The translations under genes were made by a program, and so were the position numbers. Positions 41,565 to 48,503 of a stretch of 51,451 nucleotides of DNA are shown in pieces. Below the pieces are notes generated by a model that had not been told where the DNA came from, did not search any database, and saw nothing but the letters and a program-made list of their open reading frames with translations. This DNA comes from Cryobacterium shii (GTDB lineage: Bacteria > Actinomycetota > Actinomycetes > Actinomycetales > Microbacteriaceae). Position 1 is the stretch's first letter. Every line of letters starts with the position of its first letter. The DNA is taken from contig NZ_SOFY01000062.1 of the NCBI RefSeq assembly GCF_004402595.1, forward strand, positions 1-51,451, read 5' to 3'.

Positions 41565-42328
41565 CAGATCAGTTCCAGCGCGATCTCGATCATTCCGGTG
41601 AAGGCGGTCTGCCGTTCCTCGGGGGTGGTCCTGGCGTTGGTGACGAGGTGGTCGCTGACAGTGAAGATGCCAAGCGCATCGACGCCCGCGGCCGCGGCGT
41701 TGGCGAACAGCCCTGCCGACTCCATCTCGGCGGCCAGGATGCCCATCTTCATCCACTTCCCCATGGCGTCGGGATCGGCGCCGTAGAACAGGTCGGACGA
41801 GAGCACATTGCCCACGTGGGTGCGTTGACCGCGCTCGTCGGCGATCCGTTTGGCGTGCTCGAGAAGCCGGTACGACGACAGCGGCGCCCATGCACCGGGC
41901 AGGTTGAACTGGTTCAGGTAGTTGGAGTCGGTTGACGCGCCCTGGGCGATAACCACGTCGTAGAGCTCCATGTTCTCCTGCATGGCGCCGCAGCTGCCCA
42001 CCCGGATCAGGTTCTTGACCCCGAAGAAGTGGATCAGCTCGTAGCTGTAGAGCGAGATGGAGGGGATGCCCATACCCGTGCCCATCACGGACACGGGGCG
42101 CCCTCGGTAAGTGCCCGTGAAACCCAACATGTTGCGAACCTCGTTGAAGCAGCGGATGTCGTCGAAGTATGTCTCGGCGATGAACTTCGCTCTCAGCGGG
42201 TCCCCCGGAAGGAGGATCGTCTCGGCGATGTCCACCCCCTTCGGATCGATGTGCGGAGTGCTGCGCGTGGGGGGATACAGAACCTTCGTCGTTGACGGTG
42301 ATCCGGCCCTCGTTGTGGTTGAACTCAT
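41564..42328 (-). CDS. deoD: Purine nucleoside phosphorylase, DeoD type
   Basis: The 254-aa enzyme cleaves purine (deoxy)nucleosides with phosphate to base and (deoxy)ribose-1-phosphate. It has LLPGDPLRAKFIAETY (phosphate loop), GTGMGIPSISLYSYELI, RVGSCGAMQ, AAEMESAGL and VSDHLVTNA with the catalytic Asp. Hexameric DeoD-type length, with about 20 extra N-terminal residues. The ATG at 42328 follows GAAGGAGTCACC. It is the first gene of the operon, divergent from the GntR regulator. Confidence 0.95.
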   Translation of the reverse strand: MSSTTTRAGSPSTTKVLYPPTRSTPHIDPKGVDIAETILLPGDPLRAKFIAETYFDDIRCFNEVRNMLGFTGTYRGRPVSVMGTGMGIPSISLYSYELIHFFGVKNLIRVGSCGAMQENMELYDVVIAQGASTDSNYLNQFNLPGAWAPLSSYRLLEHAKRIADERGQRTHVGNVLSSDLFYGADPDAMGKWMKMGILAAEMESAGLFANAAAAGVDALGIFTVSDHLVTNARTTPEERQTAFTGMIEIALELI

Positions 42329-42353
42329 GGTGACTCCTTCGTCTCTCAAGTAT

Positions 42354-42366
42354 GAGGTTATACCTC
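42354..42366. promoter_or_regulatory. GntR operator candidate between deoD and the regulator
   Basis: GAGGTTATACCTC has perfect 5-nt arms and sits in the divergent promoter region. On the minus strand it overlaps a candidate deoD promoter (TTGATA, 16 nt, TAACCT), so bound repressor would block deoD. Confidence 0.5.
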
Positions 42367-42415
42367 TCAGGTCACATATCAAATGTGGTACGTTCGGCGT
42401 TGACAAGGAGGTCTC

Positions 42416-43207
42416 GTGACGACCCGTTTGGAACCGCACCCGTTCTTGCACCAGCAGCTCCACCTCACCGTCGGCCAGCCGATTCGAGTCGCCGTCTACA
42501 CCCGGCTCGCGGATGGAATCCGCTCTGGCGTGTTCCGGCTGGGCGAAATGCTGCCGAGGGAGACAGAGCTCTCGGCAATGCTCGGCGTCAGCCGCACACC
42601 CGTACGCGAGGCGCTGATGCTCCTCGAAGAAGACGGGTTACTGGTCACCCGTCGCGGAGTGGGGCGATTCGTCACGGACTCCATCCCGCACGGCGGCCTG
42701 GAGCAGCTGCGGCCATTTGAGATCGCCTTGGCCGACCCGAACATGACGTTGACTGTCCAGCCGGTGCGCTTCGAATTGGAAGGGGTGACGGACTTCGTGT
42801 CCCACCGGCTCTCCCTCGACCCGGCTGCCAACGCCTGGATCCGCGAGAGCGTCTTGCTGCAGGATGGCGTTCCCGTTGCCACCGTTCAAGAGCATCTCCC
42901 CGCGGGGCGCTACCTCACCGATGTGAGCGAGCGAATCGCATCCGAACTCTCGGAGCTCGCCGCCGAACCACGCACGCTCCTTGCATCCATGCAGGCCAAC
43001 GGCCACGTCTTCACGAACGGCGTGTGCCAGATCGTCGCGACCGACGCTGGCCCCACGCGAGCGAAACTGCTGAACATCGAGCCGGCAGCGGCGGTCCTCG
43101 TCCTCACCCAGACAGCGGAGCACGGCGGAGTCCCGATCTACGCCGCGAAATGTGTCGTCGCGCCCGGTCACGGGTCACTGTCGGTCAGGCAGCACAACCC
43201 GAACTAG
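42416..43207 (+). CDS. GntR/UTRA-family transcriptional regulator
   Basis: The 263-aa protein has an N-terminal winged helix (YTRLADGIRSGVFRLGEMLP, ELSAMLGVSRTPVREALMLL, LVTRRGVGRFV) and a C-terminal UTRA ligand domain (LSLDPAANAWIRESVLLQDG, VPIYAAKCVVAPGH). GTG at 42416 follows AAGGAGGTCTC. Divergent placement next to deoD predicts control of the nucleoside operon, with a sugar phosphate or nucleoside as effector. It should bind the palindrome at 42354-42366. Confidence 0.9.
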   Translation: MTTRLEPHPFLHQQLHLTVGQPIRVAVYTRLADGIRSGVFRLGEMLPRETELSAMLGVSRTPVREALMLLEEDGLLVTRRGVGRFVTDSIPHGGLEQLRPFEIALADPNMTLTVQPVRFELEGVTDFVSHRLSLDPAANAWIRESVLLQDGVPVATVQEHLPAGRYLTDVSERIASELSELAAEPRTLLASMQANGHVFTNGVCQIVATDAGPTRAKLLNIEPAAAVLVLTQTAEHGGVPIYAAKCVVAPGHGSLSVRQHNPN

Positions 43208-43217
43208 TGGTGCGCAC

Positions 43218-43246
43218 ATGTACATCGCGATCACGTTGATGTACAT
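43218..43246. promoter_or_regulatory. Operator of the Phd/RelE toxin-antitoxin operon
   Basis: ATGTACATC (43218-43226) and GATGTACAT (43238-43246) are perfect 9-bp inverted repeats, 11 nt apart, ending 7 nt before the antitoxin ATG. This is where the antitoxin or complex would autoregulate. Confidence 0.65.
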
Positions 43247-43253
43247 TTGGGGC

Positions 43254-43502
43254 ATGTCGAAGTCGAGCGTCACCGACGCCAGGGCGCGCCTACCCGAGTT
43301 GATCGCCCAGGCCAGCACAGAGGCCGTCTTCCTGGAGCGTCGCGGAAAGGTCGCTGCGGTGCTCGTGAGCCCCGAACAGTACGCGCGAATGCTAGAAGCG
43401 CTTGAGGATGCTGAGGATGTCGCGGCGTTTGATGCGGCGATGGCCGACGAGGGCGACAACATTCCCTGGGAGCAGGTCAAAGCGGATCTCGGCTGGATGT
43501 GA
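43254..43502 (+). CDS. Phd/YefM-family antitoxin
   Basis: The 82-aa antitoxin has the N-terminal DNA-binding fold SSVTDARARLPELIAQASTE and VFLERRGKVAAVLVSPEQYARMLE typical of Phd/YefM. The acidic C-terminal tail (DEGDNIPWEQVKADLGW) would wrap and block the toxin. ATG 43254 follows TTTGGGGC; upstream in-frame codons lie in the operator. Its stop overlaps the toxin GTG. Confidence 0.92.
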   Translation: MSKSSVTDARARLPELIAQASTEAVFLERRGKVAAVLVSPEQYARMLEALEDAEDVAAFDAAMADEGDNIPWEQVKADLGWM

Positions 43503-43756
43503 GCAAGTACCGGATCGAATTGCGCCCGGCAGCGGTCAAAGCCTTGCGGCGCATTTATCCGCAGGACCGTGGTCGGGTACAAGGCGCCATCGCCCTGCTG
43601 GGCGAATACCCTCGCCCGCCCGGGGCTAGAGCGCTGCAGGGACGGGACGGCTATCGGGTGCGGGTGGGCAACTATCGGATTATCTACACCATTCGCAACG
43701 ACATCCTCGTGGTGGTCGTGGTCACCGTCGGCCATCGCCGGGACGTGTACGAGTAG
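43499..43756 (+). CDS. RelE/ParE-family toxin
   Basis: The 85-aa protein is a RelE-superfamily toxin: YRIELRPAAVKALRRIYP, GRDGYRVRVGNYRIIYTIRND, VVTVGHRRDVYE. RelE-type members cleave mRNA on the ribosome; the conserved Arg and the C-terminal HRRDVY are present, so it is probably active. GTG overlaps the antitoxin stop by 4 nt, the usual coupled order with the antitoxin first. Confidence 0.93.
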   Translation: MSKYRIELRPAAVKALRRIYPQDRGRVQGAIALLGEYPRPPGARALQGRDGYRVRVGNYRIIYTIRNDILVVVVVTVGHRRDVYE

Positions 43757-43881
43757 CCCGTCGCGTGGGCTGAGTGTCACTGTCGGCGGCCGGCCCGAAC
43801 TGGGGGCGCGAACTTCCGGGGGCCTGCGGGCACGGCTGCCACGCTGGTACCTCAGTGCAATCTTAGGGGGAACAGAATCAC

Positions 43882-44223
43882 ATGAAACGTCGTAGTCCTG
43901 CAGCGCCGCTGCTCCTGCCCTTCGTCACCTTCGGCATCTACGCACTGGTTTGGTTCGCGAAGACCAAGAACGAGATCAACCTCGTCGCGCCCAGCAGGAT
44001 CCCGACGACGTGGCTGGTCATTCTCCCCATCATTAGCTACTGGTGGCTGTGGAAGTTCGCCGTGGGCGTCCAGGAGACCACCGGATTCAGCCGTGCCGGC
44101 GCGTTCTGGCTGCTTCTGCTGCTCGGCCCGATCGGCGCCGCCATCGTTCAGGATTCGCTCAACAATTCGGTTCCGGCGCCGATTCTGCGCGCCGGGTCCC
44201 CTCAGCCCGCGGTCAGCATCTGA
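43882..44223 (+). CDS. DUF4234-type membrane protein
   Basis: The 113-aa protein has three hydrophobic helices (LLLPFVTFGIYALVWFAKT, WLVILPIISYWWLWKFAVGV, FWLLLLLGPIGAAIVQDSL). TFGIYALVWF and WWLWK fit the DUF4234 family of unknown function. A strong ribosome site (TAGGGGGAACAG) precedes the ATG. The short C-terminal tail is Pro/Ala-rich. It converges with the YccF gene. Confidence 0.75.
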   Translation: MKRRSPAAPLLLPFVTFGIYALVWFAKTKNEINLVAPSRIPTTWLVILPIISYWWLWKFAVGVQETTGFSRAGAFWLLLLLGPIGAAIVQDSLNNSVPAPILRAGSPQPAVSI

Positions 44224-44246
44224 CCAGCGGATCGTCGATTGACCGC

Positions 44247-44621
44247 TTAGGGAATGTCGACGATCTGCTTGCCGAGCGGCATCAGCGCCACGGGGATCAG
44301 CTTGAAGTTGGCGATCCCGAACGGGATACCGATGATCGTGATGCAGAGCGCGATGCCCGACATCAGGTGCCCGAGGGCGATCCACCAGCCGGCCAGCACC
44401 ACCCAGACGACGTTGCCGAGGAGCGACCCGACGCCCGCGCCCGGTGTGTCGACCACGGTCTTGCCGAACGGCCAGAGCGCATAGAAACCGATCCGCGCCG
44501 CCGCGATTCCCCAGGGGATGGTGATGATGAGCACGAACATGATCAGGGCCGCCAGCATGTAGCCGAGGAACAGCCAGAAGCCCGAGAACACGAGCCAGAT
44601 CACATTGAGGAGAGTCTTCAT
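44247..44621 (-). CDS. YccF-domain membrane protein
   Basis: The 124-aa protein has two YccF repeats, each a hydrophobic helix pair: LNVIWLVFSGFWLFLGYMLA followed by IPWGIAAARIGFYALWPFGK, and NVVWVVLAGWWIALGHLMSG followed by IPFGIANFKLIPVALMPLGK. These inner-membrane proteins have no known function. The ATG at 44621 lies about 80 nt beyond the start of the lipase-gene end and is not coupled to it. Confidence 0.88.
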   Translation of the reverse strand: MKTLLNVIWLVFSGFWLFLGYMLAALIMFVLIITIPWGIAAARIGFYALWPFGKTVVDTPGAGVGSLLGNVVWVVLAGWWIALGHLMSGIALCITIIGIPFGIANFKLIPVALMPLGKQIVDIP

Positions 44622-44707
44622 GAGGATTCCATTCTCCCTCAGTTAGGCCGAGTTCGCCGAGCGAGATCGGTTGCGCCCAGGCCGGCCCGACGAGCTACCC
44701 CGCGGGG

Positions 44708-45412
44708 TCAGAGCGCCGGCTTCGCGGCATCCGTCACCGCGTCGAGCACAGCCCGCACGGTCCTCGGGTCGCCGAGGATGCGGAAGTGCCCGCCGACGCG
44801 CAGCCGGATGTTGCGGGCACCGACGAGTTCACTGCCCTCGGGGATGTGCGGGTCGAACTCTCCGTAGATGGACACGATCCGGTCGTTGACCCGGTGGTCC
44901 AGGCCGAGGTCGTGCAGGGCGGCGTTGGTGGGGGCGAAAGCACGGATGCTCGGCACGACCAGGTAGCGCGCATAGCGGGATCCGGCGAAGGGGACACTGA
45001 TCGCGGTCATGCCGCTCACCCGGCCGTCGGGGTCGTGGGTCGTCATCAGCTGTTTGCCGATCAGGCCGCCCTTGCTGTGCGCCACGATGATGACGCCGGT
45101 CAGGTTCTCCCGCTCGAGGTAGGCGGCGACGGTCGCGGCGGCATCCGCCAGGGAACGGCGGTTGCGGCCCAGCGCCGCCACCACGTGCACCGGATACCCG
45201 TGGTCGTGCAGAATCCGGATCAGCGGTCGCATGAATGCCCAGGATTCGTACACCCCGGGGATGATCACGATTGGCGCGCCGGCCCCGGAGCGGAAGTCCG
45301 CCGGCTGGGCGCGGGAGAGGGCGGCGCGGGTCTGCCTCTTCACCGCGTAGACGTAGTCGAGCATCCACCATCGGGCATCGCGCAGAGGGCGAATCAGCAG
45401 ACGGCGAATCAT
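44708..45412 (-). CDS. Alpha/beta hydrolase, lipase-like
   Basis: The 234-aa serine hydrolase has the nucleophile in IIVAHSKGGLIGKQ, the acid in IYGEFDPHIPEG and the His in VGGHFRILGD. The opening PIVIIPGVYESWAFMRPLI is lipase-like. A short basic N-terminus lacks a clear signal peptide, so it is probably cytoplasmic or peripherally bound. The ATG at 45412 overlaps the stop of the upstream hydrolase (ATGA). The substrate is unknown. Confidence 0.85.
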   Translation of the reverse strand: MIRRLLIRPLRDARWWMLDYVYAVKRQTRAALSRAQPADFRSGAGAPIVIIPGVYESWAFMRPLIRILHDHGYPVHVVAALGRNRRSLADAAATVAAYLERENLTGVIIVAHSKGGLIGKQLMTTHDPDGRVSGMTAISVPFAGSRYARYLVVPSIRAFAPTNAALHDLGLDHRVNDRIVSIYGEFDPHIPEGSELVGARNIRLRVGGHFRILGDPRTVRAVLDAVTDAAKPAL

Positions 45413-46338
45413 GGGGCGGGCCGGGTGCCGGGGGATTGCTGTGTGCGTGGGGCTTGCTGGGTGTGTGTGGATTGCGCGGTGTGTGGGGCCGGCCCGGTGA
45501 CCGACGGATGCCGCTGGGCGTGTTCCACGATGATGGCGGCGGTCTGCGCGGCGGCGCTGTGGTGCACCAGGTGGCGGTGGCCCGCGATTTCCCGGAAATG
45601 CCCGTCCGGCGCGGCGGCGGCCAGCGCCGCACACCAGGCGCTGCCCGAGACGGGATCGTTGGCGCCCCGGATCACGAGGGTGGGGGAGCGCACGTCGCCG
45701 AGGGCCAGGTCGGTGCGGTAGTCGAGCATGGGGACGAGCTCGGTGGAGAACCAACGCGGGCCGCACTCGAGGTAATCGCGGAAGACGATCAGGTTGCCCG
45801 ACGGCGGCTCCTTGACCACATCGCGGGTCAGGCCCATCGCCTGTTGCACGGCCGTGGCCCGGCGGGGATCGGTGACGGCGCCGATCAGAACCAGGCGGGG
45901 GACGGCATCCGGGCGTTGCCGGGCCAGCTCCGTGGCGAATTGGGCGCCCATCGAATGGCCGACCACGACCGCGCGCGGCACCTCGAGTTGATCCATCAGC
46001 CGGCCGAGCAGGGCGCCGTATTCCTCGATCCCGAGCGGTCGTCCGGGCTTGCGGGTGCCGCCGAATCCGGGAAGGTCGAGCGAATGGGTGTGCCCGGTGA
46101 GGGCCAGGCGCTGCTGGATCCGCCGGTAGTAGCGGTGCGACGCCCCAATGCCGTGCACCAGCAGGTAGGTCGGCGGCTCGGGCTCCGCCTCCGACTCGTG
46201 CTCCGACTCCGGCGCACGCGACGCGCTCGCCATGGAGTGCACGGTGAACTGCTGCCCGTCCACCTCGACGTTGCGGCCACGGTTGGCTACGGCAGCTGCG
46301 CGCCGTCGTTCGGCACTCGCGGGGTCGGTGCTCGTCAC
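45409..46338 (-). CDS. Alpha/beta hydrolase
   Basis: The 309-aa protein has YLLVHGIGASHRYYRRIQ, a nucleophile elbow VVGHSMGAQFATELA, the acid in VIRGANDPVSG and the His in AGHRHLVHHS. A Glu/Ser-rich insertion (residues about 35-50) and a Thr/Gln/Pro-repeat C-terminal tail (HTQQAPRTQQSPG) flank the domain and look low-complexity. GTG at 46338 follows GAAGGAAACCCC and is preferred over the longer frame to 46425. It forms a coupled pair with the following hydrolase gene; two linked hydrolases suggest a common ester substrate. Confidence 0.85.
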   Translation of the reverse strand: MTSTDPASAERRRAAAVANRGRNVEVDGQQFTVHSMASASRAPESEHESEAEPEPPTYLLVHGIGASHRYYRRIQQRLALTGHTHSLDLPGFGGTRKPGRPLGIEEYGALLGRLMDQLEVPRAVVVGHSMGAQFATELARQRPDAVPRLVLIGAVTDPRRATAVQQAMGLTRDVVKEPPSGNLIVFRDYLECGPRWFSTELVPMLDYRTDLALGDVRSPTLVIRGANDPVSGSAWCAALAAAAPDGHFREIAGHRHLVHHSAAAQTAAIIVEHAQRHPSVTGPAPHTAQSTHTQQAPRTQQSPGTRPAP

Positions 46339-46516
46339 GGGGTTTCCTTCGGGTTCATGTGCGGGAAGCCTATCGCCCTGCGGGTTGGGGCGGTCCGGGC
46401 GGTCGCGGGCTGTGGCATCCGTCATTAATATGACGGATGCGCGCCGGATTCGTCACGTGCGGTCGCCGGACCGCGCTCGACCCCGCTCGACCCCGCAATC
46501 CCGCAGGATAGAAGGC

Positions 46517-46927
46517 ATGGCCCACCGTCAACGCAAACCCGCCGACCCGGACGCCGCCGGTGGCCGGGCGGACAAGACCTGCGCCTCCTGTGGGCGGCGC
46601 ATCGAGTGGCGCGCGAAGTGGGCCGACAACTGGGATTCGGTGAAGTACTGCTCGGCCGCGTGCCGCGGGCGCGGAGTGAGCGCGACCGACCTCCGGCTTG
46701 AAGAGAGCATCGCCACCCTGCTCGGTGCGCGGGCGCAGGATGCCACGATCTGCCCCTCCGAGGCGGCGAAAGTGGTCGGCGGCGAGGGGTGGTGCGACCT
46801 CATGGAGCCGGCCCGCCGAGCCGCACGCCGCTTGGTCGCCCGCGGTGAACTGCAGATCACGCAGGGCGGGACGGTGGTCGATCCCTCGACGGCGAAGGGT
46901 CCGATCCGGTTGCGGCGGGTGCGGTAG
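46517..46927 (+). CDS. DUF2256-DUF3253 protein
   Basis: The 136-aa protein has an N-terminal zinc ribbon of the DUF2256 type (KTCASCGRRIEWRAKW and VKYCSAACRGRG, four Cys) and a C-terminal DUF3253 winged-helix-like domain (ICPSEAAKVVGGEGW, ARRAARRLVARGELQITQ). It is usually a stand-alone small protein of unknown role, possibly DNA-binding. The ATG at 46517 follows GAAGG. An acidic linker joins the domains. Confidence 0.85.
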   Translation: MAHRQRKPADPDAAGGRADKTCASCGRRIEWRAKWADNWDSVKYCSAACRGRGVSATDLRLEESIATLLGARAQDATICPSEAAKVVGGEGWCDLMEPARRAARRLVARGELQITQGGTVVDPSTAKGPIRLRRVR

Positions 46928-46966
46928 GGGTCTTTATTTGTAGTGGATTCGTCTTACACACTGTCT

Positions 46967-46972
46967 TATGAT
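46967..46972 (+). promoter_or_regulatory. -10 element of a likely leaderless toxin-antitoxin operon
   Basis: TATGAT ends 6 nt before the ATG at 46979, so transcription would begin at or near the start codon. No ribosome site is seen. Leaderless mRNAs are common in actinobacteria. The -35 box is poor. Confidence 0.45.
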
Positions 46973-46978
46973 GTCGTT

Positions 46979-47209
46979 ATGGCGGTGATCAATTTCCGAA
47001 CGGATGAACGCGCGCAGCGGGCTTTGGACGAGCTGACGGCAGACGGATCGACTGTGTCGACGGCCATCCGGCAGGCGCTGGTCGATGCAGCTCGCCTGCG
47101 TCGGCGCGAAAAGATGCGATACGAGTCGGCCGCTCTGTTGGAGGACGACGCCGACCGTGCCGAGAGTCGCGCCGTCCTTGCAGAGATGGATGACCTGCGT
47201 GCGTGGTGA
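46979..47209 (+). CDS. Ribbon-helix-helix-type antitoxin
   Basis: The 76-aa protein begins MAVINFRTDERAQRALDELT, a ribbon-helix-helix start, followed by a helical segment STVSTAIRQALVDAARLRRR and an acidic tail (LEDDADRAESRAVLAEMDDL). It directly precedes and overlaps a MazF-like toxin gene. The upstream -10 suggests a leaderless mRNA. Confidence 0.8.
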   Translation: MAVINFRTDERAQRALDELTADGSTVSTAIRQALVDAARLRRREKMRYESAALLEDDADRAESRAVLAEMDDLRAW

Positions 47210-47513
47210 CATCCACCGCTTGACCGCGCCGCGAGGAGTCCTTGGCCATGAACTAGCCGGTGTCCGCTACGCCATCATCGTTCAATCGGACGACCTTTCC
47301 CTCTCTACCGTTCTGGTTGTGCCCACCTCCCGTTCGGCCCGGCCCCAGAGCTTTCGGCCGACAATCAAGATCGGCAGCGAACGCACGCAGGTGCTCGTCG
47401 AACAGACCGCTGCGGTCGCGCCGGAACGCCTGGGCAACCTCGTGGGCCACGTCAGCCGGGCCGAGATGGACGAGATCGACGAGGCACTCCGACTGGCGCT
47501 ACAGCTCGATTAG
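47190..47513 (+). CDS. MazF/PemK-like toxin
   Basis: The 107-aa protein shows the PemK/MazF beta-barrel pattern: RGDIHRLTAPRGVLGHELAG, RYAIIVQSDDLSLSTVLVVP, TSRSARPQSFRPTI and VLVEQTAAVAPERLGNLVGH. MazF toxins cleave single-stranded RNA. The usual Arg in the first loop (RGDI) and the Thr/Ser in VVPTSRS are present. The start is ATG 47190 or GTG 47199, both overlapping the antitoxin end. Confidence 0.85.
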   Translation: MTCVRGDIHRLTAPRGVLGHELAGVRYAIIVQSDDLSLSTVLVVPTSRSARPQSFRPTIKIGSERTQVLVEQTAAVAPERLGNLVGHVSRAEMDEIDEALRLALQLD

Positions 47514-47567
47514 GCCCGAGCGATAATTATCTCTGCCGCGAACCCTTCGCCTTCTAGACTCGGTGAG

Positions 47568-48065
47568 ATGACGAAGAAGAAGGCTGTGAGCAAGAAGCCT
47601 GGCCCTGATTCGTGCTCCCGCACAGGAAACAAGACCCGAGCCGAGCGGTTCGCCATCCTGGCGTTCGTCATGGATGCCATGACGAACCCGTTCGGCGGCG
47701 GGTTTGGCAGCGGCGCGCAGACCGTGCGCCCGCTGCCGTTGCTGGAATCACCCGCGACTCCGGCGCAGTTTCGCATCCGGGTCGATCTGGTCGGCGCGAC
47801 ACCCCCGCTCTGGCGCCGCCTCACCCTTCCGTCGGACCTGACCCTCGACCGGGTGCATCAGGTGCTCCAGGTCGTCTTCGGCTGGACCGACACTCATGTG
47901 TACCAATTCAGCCTCGAGTTCGGCCGAACGATGCCGCGTGAGTATTTGCGGGTTCGGGGGTCGTTGAATATTGCCTTCGGGGGTCGCGGGTATTGCCTGG
48001 TGGTGCCAGGCTGTCGCGCGGTCGGGGGCCAGCGACGCCCGACCGCGCGAGGCTTTATGCCGTGA
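47568..48065 (+). pseudogene. pRiA4b ORF-3-like gene, truncated by IS sequences
   Basis: The frame has a basic low-complexity start and then a PRiA4 ORF3-type domain: FRIRVDLVGATPPLWRRLTL, LDRVHQVLQVVFGWTDTHVY, QFSLEFG. Homology stops near 47944 (FGRTMPREY), about one third into the usual domain. The rest to 48065 is translated IS-derived sequence. These genes often ride on IS elements (IS1096-like passengers), which fits the surroundings. Confidence 0.75.
48014..48050. terminator. 13-bp perfect hairpin beside the IstB remnant
   Basis: TCGCGCGGTCGGG (48014-48026) and CCCGACCGCGCGA (48038-48050) are perfect inverted repeats with an 11-nt loop, 4 nt beyond the IstB stop. Terminator of the lost IS, or part of the IS end. 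Confidence 0.6.
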
Positions 48066-48166
48066 CCTGGCCGGCGGTGTGCTCTCGCATGTTGTGGCCG
48101 CCGGTCTCGACCCAGATGGTGTTGTGGACGATGCGGTCCATGATCGCGTCGGCGTGAACTGAGCTG
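48055..48166 (-). pseudogene. IstB (IS21-family helper ATPase), C-terminal remnant
   Basis: The minus strand reads HADAIMDRIVHNTIWVETGG then HNMREHTAGQVTA and a TAA at 48055-48057, matching the end of IstB proteins. Only about 35 residues remain. It joins the IS1380 remnant near 48166. Confidence 0.75.
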
Positions 48167-48169
48167 CCG

Positions 48170-48464
48170 CGGGGCTGGGTGGTGCGAAGGCGTGGTCGAA
48201 GAGGCGGGTCCAACCGGTTTCCCAGGGCCAGTTCTCGGGCAGGTGCAGGGTGATCCGCCGGGCTGACGAGGCGATCCTCGGGGGGATGTTGATGAGTTTT
48301 CGGCGGATGGTCGCGGTCGTTGCCCGGGCCAGGCCGGTGCCGGCGGTTGTGGCGGTGGCGCGGGTGAGGTTGAAGGCGATCACGGCCAGGACGAGCCAGG
48401 CCGCGTTGGCCGCGAACACGCCCGAGGGCAGGTGGGCCAGGGCGCTGCTTTTCAGGTCGGAATT
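48170..48464 (-). pseudogene. IS1380-family transposase, C-terminal remnant
   Basis: The minus strand reads SDLKSSALAHLPSGVFAANA, AWLVLAVIAFNLTRATAT, and ARRITLHLPENWPWETGW, ending LFDHAFA, the usual end of IS1380 transposases. Its 5' part is missing past 48464 and its 3' end runs into the IstB fragment, so two ISs were fused by deletion or nested insertion. Confidence 0.8.
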
Positions 48465-48474
48465 GATGAGCTAG

Positions 48475-48500
48475 ATGTTATGCAGACGTCTGCATAACAT
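48475..48500. repeat. 26-bp perfect palindrome
   Basis: The 13-nt half ATGTTATGCAGAC is followed directly by its reverse complement. It lies between the IS1380 remnant and the IS1595 end. A related half, GTTATGCCGATGT, occurs at 49531-49543 on the other side of IS1595. A recombination or transposon-end site is possible. Confidence 0.85.
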
Positions 48501-48503
48501 CGA

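Noticed and set aside
47748..48419. One continuous reverse-strand gene
   Set aside because: It is a chance fusion of the IS1380 transposase end, the IstB region in another frame and antisense of the ORF3 fragment.
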